Shown piece by piece: positions 16,090 through 22,467 of a DNA stretch of 29,480 nucleotides. Positions within the stretch are counted from its first letter, which is position 1. Each line of letters starts with the position of its first letter. The notes beneath the pieces are model-generated. The model had not been told where the DNA came from and made no database searches. It was given only the letters and a program-made list of their open reading frames with translations. This DNA is from a virus. The stretch lies in IMG/VR virus record IMGVR_UViG_3300030102_003420, positions 1,098 to 30,577 of that record, one strand, 5' to 3'. Position numbers and translations under genes: made by a program.

Positions 16090-17397
16090 ATGGCTAACAC
16101 CATCCGCCTGAAGAAACGTGCATCTGGTGGTGCGTCTGGCGCTCCGAGCAGCTTGGCTCCTTCTGAACCGGCATATTCAGAAGTTGACAATATCCTTTAT
16201 TACGGATTTGGCGACGCTGGTGGTGGTGCTGCCAGTTCCGTCATTGCGATTGCAGGATCTGGAGCATACTGCACGCTTAGCGGCAACCAAACTCTTTCAG
16301 GCAACAAGACTTTTACTGGCACAGTTGACCTGAGCGGTGCAACGCTTTCAGGTAACACAACTTTCAGCAATAACCTGACGATTACAGGTGATCTCACCGT
16401 TCAGGGCACGACTACAACGATTGACTCAACGACAATCGATGTTGCCGACAAAAACATCACGCTGGGCAATGTCACCACTCCAACCGACACGACTGCGGAC
16501 GGTGGTGGCATTAGTCTCAAAGGTGCAACCGACAAGCTGTTTCGGTGGCTGAGTGCAACTGACAGCTGGACAGCAAGTGAGCACATTGACCTTGCATCTG
16601 GCAAAGAATTCAAGATTGCTGGGACTTCAGTTCTTAGCGGTAGCACTCTTGGTTCTGGTGTTACTTCTTCCAGCCTGACTTCTGTTGGCACCATCGCCAC
16701 AGGTACTTGGAACGGCGACACTATCGGTCGTGCTTATGGTGGCACCGGTTTAACTGCTGCACCTGCGAACGGTCAGTTGTTGATTGGCAACGGCACTAGT
16801 TACACGCTTTCAACACTGACGGCTGGCAGCAATGTCACCATCACTGAAGGCAGCGGAACAATTACGATTGCTTCTAGTGGCGGCGCAAGTGTCGCTGCTG
16901 GCGATGGCATCGATGTTAACGGTTCCACGGTCAGCGTTGACCTAAAAGCCGATGGCGGTTTGGTTATTGAGTCAACTGAACTTGCAGTTGACCTTGGGGC
17001 GTCTTCAATCACTGGAACGCTTGCTGTTGCAGACGGCGGAACTGGCTCAACGTCTGCATCAGACGCCAGAACGGCATTAGGTGTAGCAATCGGCAGTGAT
17101 GTTCAGGCTTATGACGCTGATCTAGGCATTTTGTCTGGGATGCAGACAGGCGGTGCAACCGCACTTGCTGCGTTGACCTCTACTGAGATTGCAATTCTCG
17201 ACGGAGCGACAGTCACTACCAGTGAACTGAACATTATTGATGGTGGAACGTCAGCAACATCAACCACGCTTGCAGCTGCTGACCGCATGGTCATCAACGA
17301 TGCCGGAACGATGGTTCAAGTTGCGTTAAGTGATCTTGTGACCTTCCTGGAAGACGGAACTGCGAGTAGCTTTGAGCTTGACGGTGGCACGTTCTGA
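16090..17397 (+). CDS. Tail fibre protein with Mtd-like N-terminus
   Basis: 435 residues. The N-terminus MANTIRLKKRASGGASGAP, then LAPSEPAYSEVDNILYYG, matches the attachment domain seen at the start of Mtd-type fibres. The shaft has short repeats (LSGNQTLSGNKTF, DLSGATLSGNTTF), a segment TTIDSTTIDVADKNITLGN that I know from cyanophage fibres, and repeated AYGGTGLT / ADGGTGST turns typical of trimeric beta-helical shafts. The fibre lacks a visible chaperone or enzyme domain; it ends SFELDGGTF. Its stop overlaps the start of the second fibre by one base (TGATGG). Confidence 0.75.
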   Translation: MANTIRLKKRASGGASGAPSSLAPSEPAYSEVDNILYYGFGDAGGGAASSVIAIAGSGAYCTLSGNQTLSGNKTFTGTVDLSGATLSGNTTFSNNLTITGDLTVQGTTTTIDSTTIDVADKNITLGNVTTPTDTTADGGGISLKGATDKLFRWLSATDSWTASEHIDLASGKEFKIAGTSVLSGSTLGSGVTSSSLTSVGTIATGTWNGDTIGRAYGGTGLTAAPANGQLLIGNGTSYTLSTLTAGSNVTITEGSGTITIASSGGASVAAGDGIDVNGSTVSVDLKADGGLVIESTELAVDLGASSITGTLAVADGGTGSTSASDARTALGVAIGSDVQAYDADLGILSGMQTGGATALAALTSTEIAILDGATVTTSELNIIDGGTSATSTTLAAADRMVINDAGTMVQVALSDLVTFLEDGTASSFELDGGTF

Positions 17398-18605
17398 TGG
17401 CAAACACAATTAAGCAAAAGCGCGGCACCTCTGACCCTGGTGCTTCTGATCTTGTTGTAGGCGAACTCGCCATCAACACCACTGACGGTGGTGTCTTCAC
17501 TAAGACTGATGGTGGAACGGTTGTTGAAGTTGGATCAGGTGGTGGAGGCGGTGGGGCGTCTGCCATTGATGATCTTTCTGATGCCGTTACTTATGACAGT
17601 GGTTTAAGCATCGGCTTAGGCACTGGTGCGCTAGTCAGTGATGATGGCACTGATAATAACAACACAGCACTTGGTTATCAGGCTCTTAATGCAACAACTT
17701 CGGGGGCAGGAAACGTTGGTGTCGGTTATCAAACCCTAAAGGCAAATACTACTGGAATCGCAAATGTTGCGGTAGGAAACCAAGCATTAACGGCGAATAC
17801 TACCGGCAATCGAAATGTTGCTTTGGGCGATGGTGCCTTAGTGTCTTGCACTACAGGTGGTCTGAACTTTGCGGTTGGTGAGGCTGCCGGACAAAGCCTT
17901 ACAACAGGCACCGGCAACTTCTTCATGGGAAGACTTGCGGGTCGAAACATTACTGCTTCAGGCAATAATGTGTGCATTGGTTCTCAATCCGGTGATGGAA
18001 TTAGCGGCGCCTTTTCTAACTACAACGTTGCCGTCGGCTCTGACGCACTTTCGGCATCGTTAACAACGGGTTTAAGCACAGCAGTTGGCGGTTCTGCTCT
18101 CGTTAATAGCACTGGTCAAAGTAATACTGGCATTGGCTACAACGCAGGTAATACAACCACTTCCGGCACAAACGTAACTTGCATTGGTTATGACGCCGAG
18201 GCCAGTTCCGCAACAGCTTCAAACGAAATAACCCTCGGAGACGCGAACATTGCAACTCTTCGGTGTAACACTCAAACGATTAGCAGCCTGTCGGACGCAC
18301 GCGACAAAACTGATGTTCAAGAGCTGCCAGAGGGTTTGGACTTCATTAGCAAGCTCAATCCTGTCAAGTTCCAATGGCAGACCCGTGACGGCAACGGCAA
18401 AGATGGAACGTATGAGGCTGGCTTTATTGCACAAGAGTTGCAATCTGCACAACAGGACGCTGATGCTCATTACTTGGGTCTGGTGATGGATTCAAACCCT
18501 GATCGACTTGAGGCTTCATACGGAAAGCTTGTTCCGATGCTTGTCAAAGCTATTCAGGAGCTAAAGTCCGAAGTGGAACAGCTTAAAGCAAATGCCAACA
18601 GCTGA
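17397..18605 (+). CDS. Tail fibre with C-terminal S74 intramolecular chaperone
   Basis: 402 residues. The N-terminus MANTIKQKRGTSDPGASDL and GELAINTTDGGVFTK is the same kind of attachment domain as in the preceding fibre. Residues about 85-260 are repeats of the type NTALGYQALNATT / NVAVGNQALTANTTG, like head repeats of trimeric adhesins. The C-terminus, from SDARDKTDVQELPEGL to a terminal coiled coil (AIQELKSEVEQLKA), is a peptidase S74 domain, which folds the trimer and cuts itself off through a Ser-Lys pair; the S-D-x-R-x-K motif is present. It overlaps the next gene by 14 bases. Confidence 0.85.
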   Translation: MANTIKQKRGTSDPGASDLVVGELAINTTDGGVFTKTDGGTVVEVGSGGGGGGASAIDDLSDAVTYDSGLSIGLGTGALVSDDGTDNNNTALGYQALNATTSGAGNVGVGYQTLKANTTGIANVAVGNQALTANTTGNRNVALGDGALVSCTTGGLNFAVGEAAGQSLTTGTGNFFMGRLAGRNITASGNNVCIGSQSGDGISGAFSNYNVAVGSDALSASLTTGLSTAVGGSALVNSTGQSNTGIGYNAGNTTTSGTNVTCIGYDAEASSATASNEITLGDANIATLRCNTQTISSLSDARDKTDVQELPEGLDFISKLNPVKFQWQTRDGNGKDGTYEAGFIAQELQSAQQDADAHYLGLVMDSNPDRLEASYGKLVPMLVKAIQELKSEVEQLKANANS

Positions 18606-18804
18606 GCAGATCTCGAAGCACTACTCTGCGTGCTTGGACAGCGTGGATCTAATCAACGCTTTGATGGCTCAAGACAGCCGCACCACTGAAGAGCAGGACA
18701 CGGTCGACCGCAACGTTGATCATCTAGAAATCATGGTTGCCAAGGATTTTTGGACAACCGAGGACATGACCCCTCTCAACAACGCAATTACGGCTGGATC
18801 TTGA
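18592..18804 (+). CDS. Small acidic protein after the fibres
   Basis: 70 residues, acidic and helical (TTEEQDTVDRNVDHLEIMVAK then DFWTTEDMTPLN). It begins inside the end of the fibre gene, sharing 14 bases in another frame. I do not recognise a named family, although similar short proteins occur after fibre genes in cyanophages as far as I remember. A fibre assembly accessory is a guess from position. A fragment of a tail fibre chaperone-like gene lies just downstream. Confidence 0.6.
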   Translation: MPTAEQISKHYSACLDSVDLINALMAQDSRTTEEQDTVDRNVDHLEIMVAKDFWTTEDMTPLNNAITAGS

Positions 18805-18835
18805 TGCAACGCCCAGATCCGATGATCGCCGCTAA

Positions 18836-18913
18836 ACCTACAGACAGCAACTGCGCGACATTACAGCGCAAGAAGGTTTTCCCTTCACAGTGACTTGGCC
18901 TGCTGAACCGTAA
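18836..18913 (+). pseudogene. Remnant of a tail fibre assembly chaperone (Phage_tail_APC-like)
   Basis: A 25-codon frame ending in TAA encodes YRQQLRDITAQEGFPFTVTW followed by PAEP. This is very close to the C-terminal signature of small phage tail assembly chaperones (W-x-x-YRQALRD ... FP ... WP-x-P). The frame is closed just upstream by TAA at 18833 and has no ATG, so the N-terminal part is missing or frameshifted. Its place directly after the fibres is where this family normally lies. Confidence 0.55.
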
Positions 18914-18930
18914 ACAAAAACTTTCTGACA

Positions 18931-19062
18931 ATGGCTGTTAAATCACGCACTGTTCTTGGCAAAGAGTTCATCAAAGGCAAACCTAAAAAAAGTCGTCAAG
19001 GTGAAGGTAGAAATTCCGTGCCGCGACACAATAAGAAAAAGTATCGCGGCCAAGGAAAGTAA
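18931..19062 (+). CDS. Small basic protein
   Basis: 43 residues, very basic (MAVKSRTVLGKEFIKGKPKK, ending KKKYRGQGK). It resembles short lysine-rich proteins I remember from cyanophages, with no known function; nucleic acid binding is possible from charge. Its TAA overlaps the ATG of the next micro-gene by one base, so the two are probably translated together, which supports both being real. Confidence 0.65.
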   Translation: MAVKSRTVLGKEFIKGKPKKSRQGEGRNSVPRHNKKKYRGQGK

Positions 19063-19190
19063 TGGATCGTCACACCCTTGAGAATTGGAAAAAGATAAAG
19101 GAGTTGATGGAGCAGCAGGGCCGCACTGATACGTTCTTTTACAGGCGAGCACTCGCAATTATCGCCGGTAAGAAAGATCCACTTCAGTAA
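19062..19190 (+). CDS. Small helical protein
   Basis: 42 residues: MDRHTLENWKKIKELMEQQG then RTDTFFYRRALAIIAG and KKDPLQ. One amphipathic helix pair. Like its upstream partner it resembles a short conserved cyanophage protein from memory, function unknown. It starts within the TAATG overlap. The DNA between this gene and the next contains a 6-bp inverted repeat TGAACT / AGTTCA at 19193-19207. Confidence 0.65.
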   Translation: MDRHTLENWKKIKELMEQQGRTDTFFYRRALAIIAGKKDPLQ

Positions 19191-19220
19191 ACTGAACTGA
19201 GAGTTCACTGAGCTGCCGCC

Positions 19221-19466
19221 GTGAGAATCGAGATTGTGGCAGCCATGGTGGCAACCGGCTTTGGGCTAGGTGGCACGGCGTTATTTGCCCAAATAGAAGA
19301 AAGTCAAAGAGCAAAGGAAAGCATTGTCAGGCTTAGCACAGCAGCAGAAAACATAAATAAGCAGTTAGTCCACATGCGCGAAGAGATGAAAACCGACCGC
19401 AAAATGGTCATAGAAATGATGGTGGACCATAACGCACGCCTAAAGGTGCTTGAATCACGTCGATAA
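19221..19466 (+). CDS. Membrane-anchored coiled-coil protein, lysis candidate
   Basis: 81 residues. One membrane segment at about residues 4-22 (IVAAMVATGFGLGGTALFA) is followed by a charged coiled coil (REEMKTDRKMVIEMMVDHN) likely facing the periplasm or cytoplasm. The start is GTG. One N-terminal membrane anchor plus a coiled coil beside an endolysin suggests a holin- or spanin-like lysis helper, but no lipobox or proline-rich part is seen, so this is an inference from context. Confidence 0.55.
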   Translation: MRIEIVAAMVATGFGLGGTALFAQIEESQRAKESIVRLSTAAENINKQLVHMREEMKTDRKMVIEMMVDHNARLKVLESRR

Positions 19467-19502
19467 GTAGTATTAGACTGTTTGTAACCCGTTCCATAGC
19501 CA

Positions 19503-19640
19503 ATGGATCCCGCAACAACTGCAATGATTGCAATCGGCCTTGCCGCTGCATCCGAAATCATTGCACTCTCTCCACTGCGCTCCAACAGCATCATCCAAGT
19601 AGTGCTCGAAATTTTGACCCGCGTTTTCCCAAAGCGATAA
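19503..19640 (+). CDS. Small membrane protein, holin candidate
   Basis: 45 residues with two hydrophobic parts: MDPATTAMIAIGLAAASEII and IIQVVLEILTRVF, ending PKR. It resembles a short conserved cyanophage protein from memory. Its size, hydrophobic profile and place before the endolysin make it a holin or antiholin candidate. The last codons before its TAA contain CCCAAAG (19628-19634) in the phase C CCA AAG, a canonical -1 slippery pattern. A -1 shift there would join it to the start-less frame that follows. Confidence 0.6.
   Translation: MDPATTAMIAIGLAAASEIIALSPLRSNSIIQVVLEILTRVFPKR
19628..19634 (+). other. Possible -1 ribosomal slippery site CCCAAAG
   Basis: The heptamer has the X XXY YYZ form in the correct phase relative to the 45-residue ORF and lies one codon before its stop. 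A shift would continue into an open frame of about 90 codons that lacks an ATG. No stimulatory structure is obvious by eye. Confidence 0.35.
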
Positions 19641-19912
19641 GCGGCATTCCTACAGACGGCAAATGGCTGGTTCGTTTTGGTGATAAACACTGGACCGATC
19701 ACCTCAAAAAAGCCGCGCAGGACTTTAAGTTTCACGCAACCCTAAAACCTCGTCTCGGCAACGAGATTGACGATTGGCACGCCGCTCAACCTGGGGACAA
19801 ACCACGCACCGTCGTTACGCACCACCCTAGTACGGACACGACTGGCTTAGGTCCACCAATCAGCATTCGCTACGACTGGTCCGATGAGCATGACTCCAAT
19901 CCGCCTGCTTGA
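19640..19912 (+). CDS. ORF without start codon, endolysin-associated domain
   Basis: About 91 codons without a stop, protein-like throughout: GIPTDGKWLVRFGDKHWTDH, KKAAQDFKFHATLKPRLGN, IDDWHAAQPGDKPRTVV, TDTTGLGPPISIRYDW. No ATG, GTG or TTG is available near its beginning; only ATT at 19646 or an internal CTG. The end overlaps the endolysin start by 29 bases in another frame. It could be (a) the product of a -1 shift from the 45-residue ORF, (b) a separate gene with a rare start, or (c) the N-terminal domain of the endolysin separated by a frameshift mutation or sequencing error. The family is not recognised with certainty. Confidence 0.5.
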   Translation, partial: SGIPTDGKWLVRFGDKHWTDHLKKAAQDFKFHATLKPRLGNEIDDWHAAQPGDKPRTVVTHHPSTDTTGLGPPISIRYDWSDEHDSNPPA

Positions 19913-20618
19913 CCTGTTCAAGTATTACAAAAAGCTTGGGCACCAGACGGCTGGCCTGATGGAGCTGGAGGCGCAAATCTTGCGTGCCTGCCCCACTTGC
20001 TTCGACCGCAATCAGCAGTGGTATCAGACGTGGTCAAACGCCGTCGCGCCAAAAGAGGGCAAGTGGCTCGTCAGCCGCGAACAGGTTGCTGAAATCTCAG
20101 GCTGGAAACCAAACCAGTTTGACGACAAGTTTATGAGCGATCTCAACAAACTTATATACGCCACCGGCATGACCAGCGTGCAGCAGCGCCGTCATTTGGT
20201 TTCGCAAACAGCGCACGAAACTGGTCGTTACCGCTGGATGAAAGAACTCGGCGACGACGACTACTTCACCCGCATGTACGACAACCGCCCAGACCTCGGC
20301 AACGGACCAGGCGACGGCAAAGTATTTTTCGGTGGCGGCTGCATCCAATTAACTGGCCGCTACAACTACCAACGCTTCAGTCACTGGCTGGAACGTAACG
20401 GCATGGCCGACGACAAAGTAATGCAACAAGGTGCAAATTATGTAGCAGAGCAGTATCCATTCCTTTCTGCAATCTGCTGGATCGAAGAGAACAACTGGGC
20501 AGAAGTGTGTGAGGGCACCGATGTCTATCGTGTAACTCGTGTATTAAACGGCGGATACAACGGCATCGAAGATCGCCTTGCTCTGTATAAACGAGCCTGC
20601 GAAAGTATTAAGCAATAG
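19884..20618 (+). CDS. Endolysin, glycoside hydrolase family 19 type
   Basis: 244 residues. The catalytic part has QTAHETGRYRW at about 109-118, where Glu112 fits the catalytic acid of GH19, and GGGCIQLTGRYNYQRF at about 150-165, the conserved substrate-binding motif of GH19 chitinase/lysozymes. A later VTRVLNGGYNG also fits. It probably cuts the sugar backbone of host peptidoglycan to release phage. There is no signal peptide, so it needs a holin; two small membrane proteins lie upstream. Residues 1-60 form a helical N-terminal part. The start overlaps the preceding start-less ORF. ATG at 19884 or 19890 are both possible. Confidence 0.85.
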   Translation: MSMTPIRLLDLFKYYKKLGHQTAGLMELEAQILRACPTCFDRNQQWYQTWSNAVAPKEGKWLVSREQVAEISGWKPNQFDDKFMSDLNKLIYATGMTSVQQRRHLVSQTAHETGRYRWMKELGDDDYFTRMYDNRPDLGNGPGDGKVFFGGGCIQLTGRYNYQRFSHWLERNGMADDKVMQQGANYVAEQYPFLSAICWIEENNWAEVCEGTDVYRVTRVLNGGYNGIEDRLALYKRACESIKQ

Positions 20619-20681
20619 TTAAACCAGTTACACTCAAAACAGTCGGGACGTGAATCTTGCAGACCTTAAAAGGGCTACTGC

Positions 20682-20990
20682 ATGGATCACCAAATTGACG
20701 GTACTGAGTTAGTACCAAGGAAGCAGGCAAAGATACGCTTCCGAGACAGGATACTTCAAGAGTGGAACTACTGTTGCGCTTACTGCGCCGAACCACTCGG
20801 CAAAAATGCCACCCTCGATCACGTCATTCCAAAATGGAAAGGCGGCCTAACCGAACAGAAGAATCTGGTTGGCTGCTGTTTCTCCTGCAATAGTCATAAG
20901 TCAGGCCACGACTGGAAAACGTGGTTCTTGGGTCAAGAGTTTTGGACGGAGGCACGCGAGGCTCGCATTGCTGAGTGGCTCGAACAGTGA
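20682..20990 (+). CDS. HNH endonuclease
   Basis: 102 residues. The full HNH set is visible: CAYC at 32-35, the catalytic LDHVIPKWKGG at about 45-55 with Asp46-His47, Asn61, and CFSCNSHKSG at about 66-75. The cysteine pairs would bind a structural zinc. Free-standing HNH enzymes of this size are common in phages, either as homing nucleases or as helpers of the packaging terminase. The gene is the last + strand gene of the left arm, 63 bp after the endolysin. Its end overlaps a possible - strand gene. Confidence 0.85.
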   Translation: MDHQIDGTELVPRKQAKIRFRDRILQEWNYCCAYCAEPLGKNATLDHVIPKWKGGLTEQKNLVGCCFSCNSHKSGHDWKTWFLGQEFWTEAREARIAEWLEQ

Positions 20991-21118
20991 TGCAACGTTG
21001 CCCCGATGGAGTAGGCACGCAATTCACAAAAACTATCAACACACACCGCACCACTAGGGCTGCAGACTCGATACCAACCATCGGGCAACCGTTCTACCTG
21101 GAACGTTGAGTCATCCAT
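20933..21118 (-). CDS. Small hypothetical protein, antisense to the HNH end
   Basis: 61 residues. The first half (MDDSTFQVERLPDGWYRVCS, SGAVCVDSFCELRAYSI) looks like a genuine small phage protein; the GW-Y/T-x-V pattern also occurs in the protein at 22919-23107. The second half lies antisense to the HNH gene and is less convincing. It follows the zinc-ribbon gene by 16 bp on the same strand, so it could be the last gene of the regulatory cassette. The function is unknown. Confidence 0.45.
   Translation of the reverse strand: MDDSTFQVERLPDGWYRVCSPSGAVCVDSFCELRAYSIGATLHHCSSHSAMRASRASVQNS
20997..21089. repeat. Imperfect inverted repeat
   Basis: GTTGCCCCGATGG (20997-21009) and CCATCGGGCAAC (21078-21089) pair over 12 bases with one bulged C, across a 68-base loop. 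It lies where the rightward and leftward transcription units meet. No T run follows. It may be chance. Confidence 0.35.
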
Positions 21119-21134
21119 GCCCAGACATTAGGGA

Positions 21135-21398
21135 CTAAGACAACTCGTCAACAGGGACAATCTCGATTTGCTTACGGCTTTGTTTGTATGTGCCCCACCG
21201 TGGGATGCGGAGCGCATACTTAGCTGGATCAATACTGTGTTCCGGGTACTGGAGAGTGTTCCACTTCCACTCACAGTCGTCGCACATCCTGCTTCGAACA
21301 ATACGGCCATCTGTGGTGTAGTAGGTGTTTTTAACCCAACTGACTTTGTTGCCGCACCTTGGGCAGGCAGGCGAAGGGTAGTTAACTCGTGGGGGCAT
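21135..21398 (-). CDS. Zinc-ribbon protein, NrdR-like N-terminal type
   Basis: 87 residues. CPRCG at 12-16 and CDDC at 39-42 form a four-cysteine zinc ribbon, with the spacing and layout (TTDGRIVRSRMCDDC) of the N-terminal DNA-binding zinc ribbon of NrdR-type regulators. The ATP-cone half of NrdR is absent; instead there is a basic C-terminus. It probably binds DNA or RNA. The gene starts within the stop of the sigma factor gene (TGATG), so the two are translated together, which suggests joint control of transcription. The link to NrdR is structural resemblance only. Confidence 0.65.
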   Translation of the reverse strand: MPPRVNYPSPACPRCGNKVSWVKNTYYTTDGRIVRSRMCDDCEWKWNTLQYPEHSIDPAKYALRIPRWGTYKQSRKQIEIVPVDELS

Positions 21399-22249
21399 CA
21401 GATTCGATCAACAGTGCGGAAGTACACCCGCAACTTGCGGACAGAGCCATGGAAAATGTTGCGAGTGCGCTCCCGCGAAATTCCCAGCTCTTTAGAAATT
21501 GCCTGGAACGTCATCGGCGGTTGCGTACCAAGGCCAAGGGAGCACTCAACCACATACCTCTCCCTGGGCTCCAGCTTGCAGAGAATGCTCTCCACTTTTT
21601 CAAGATCAATACCCCACGAGACTTCGTCAAATACATCTACGTCAGAAGAAACGCTATCGATAAGCATCACGTCGTCATCTGTACTTTTGACACGGGCGTC
21701 AAGGCTTATGGCGTCGTTAGATCTATCCAAGTATTCTTGCAACCGCGACGGACTGATCTTGCAGTATTCAGCGCACTCTTCGATGGTGGGTTTGCGGTGG
21801 TGCGTATTCTCAAAAATCGGAGTCCAGTTGCGCAGCTTAGTCAAAAGCTCAACCGCGTGGGACGGCAACCGGATAACGCGATCATAGGTTGCCAAGTAAC
21901 GTGTAATACTTTGCCTAATCCACCAGTACACGTAAGTTGAAAGCGCATAACCACGCTCTGGATCAAACTTTTTAACGCCATGAGCGAGACCCATCGTGCC
22001 TTCCTGCACCAAATCAGAAAGCTCACTGCGCTTGCACTTATTTGTGTACCGCTTGGCAATGGAAACCACCAAGCGCAAATTACAGTTGACCAATTTCTGG
22101 TACGCTCGCTCCCCCCGCTTGATGATTCGCGGCGAGGGGTTTTCACCCTCGATCCAGTCTTTTACCTGACGCGCCAAGATGATTTCCTGGTCTTTGGTGA
22201 GCAGCGGATACCTACCGATGTCTCTTAAGTATGCGCTAAAAGTATCCAT
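21398..22249 (-). CDS. Phage-encoded sigma-70 factor
   Basis: 283 residues that would direct RNA polymerase to chosen promoters. Region 1.2 is DTFSAYLRDIGRYPLLT; region 2 runs from about residue 52 (NCNLRLVVSIAKRYT) through LVQEGTMGL and FDPERGYALSTYVYWWIRQS to about 135. WWIRQSITR (109-117) keeps the Gln and Thr that read the -10 box in primary sigma factors. Region 3 follows to about 190, and region 4 has a helix-turn-helix at 247-268 (FQAISKELGISRERTRNIF) that keeps RERxR. Region 1.1 is absent. The form is that of cyanobacterial group 1/2 factors. It is unlike extracytoplasmic-function factors, which lack region 3. The promoter targets are unknown. The gene sits between a 64-residue protein (1 bp gap) and the zinc-ribbon gene. 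Confidence 0.92.
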   Translation of the reverse strand: MDTFSAYLRDIGRYPLLTKDQEIILARQVKDWIEGENPSPRIIKRGERAYQKLVNCNLRLVVSIAKRYTNKCKRSELSDLVQEGTMGLAHGVKKFDPERGYALSTYVYWWIRQSITRYLATYDRVIRLPSHAVELLTKLRNWTPIFENTHHRKPTIEECAEYCKISPSRLQEYLDRSNDAISLDARVKSTDDDVMLIDSVSSDVDVFDEVSWGIDLEKVESILCKLEPRERYVVECSLGLGTQPPMTFQAISKELGISRERTRNIFHGSVRKLRVYFRTVDRI

Positions 22250-22250
22250 T

Positions 22251-22445
22251 TCAATTACTTACTTCGATCACTGAAGGTACTTGACCAATGCTTCCGCTAA
22301 CTGCTTGAGCCACAGCCAACGCTTTTTCAAGCGTGACGTAAGAGCAGGCATCTTCAGCATTTTTCGTGAGCATAATCCCGCTGCCAGTTGCCTCGTAGCA
22401 CGCAGCAAGAAACGTGTCGTTTTGAATCAAAAGAGCGTACCGCAT
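22251..22445 (-). CDS. Small hypothetical protein leading the sigma operon
   Basis: 64 residues: MRYALLIQNDTFLAACYEAT, then GIMLTKNAEDACSYVTLEKA and a last part VAQAVSGSIGQVPSVIEV. It has a small alpha-beta pattern and no recognised family. It ends one base before the sigma factor start and is preceded by a hairpin abutting its ATG and a possible promoter, so it appears to be the first gene of the regulatory cassette. A function in controlling the sigma factor (for example an anti-sigma role) is possible from position only. Confidence 0.6.
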   Translation of the reverse strand: MRYALLIQNDTFLAACYEATGSGIMLTKNAEDACSYVTLEKALAVAQAVSGSIGQVPSVIEVSN

Positions 22446-22464
22446 GGGGCGTCCTGACCGCCCC
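22446..22464 (-). promoter_or_regulatory. Hairpin touching the start codon, with the ribosome site in its loop
   Basis: On the - strand GGGGCG and CGCCCC pair around the 7-base loop GTCAGGA, and the ATG at 22445 follows the stem directly. The AGGA in the loop is the only Shine-Dalgarno-like sequence for this start. The hairpin could block or expose ribosome binding and so set the level of the sigma operon. Confidence 0.5.
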
Positions 22465-22467
22465 TGA

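Noticed and set aside
18804-18893. 29-codon ORF starting MQRPDPMIAAKP
   Set aside because: It overlaps the chaperone remnant in another frame and has no protein-like pattern.
21168-21887. Long + strand ORF of 239 codons
   Set aside because: It is antisense to the zinc-ribbon and sigma factor genes, both of which have clear motifs.
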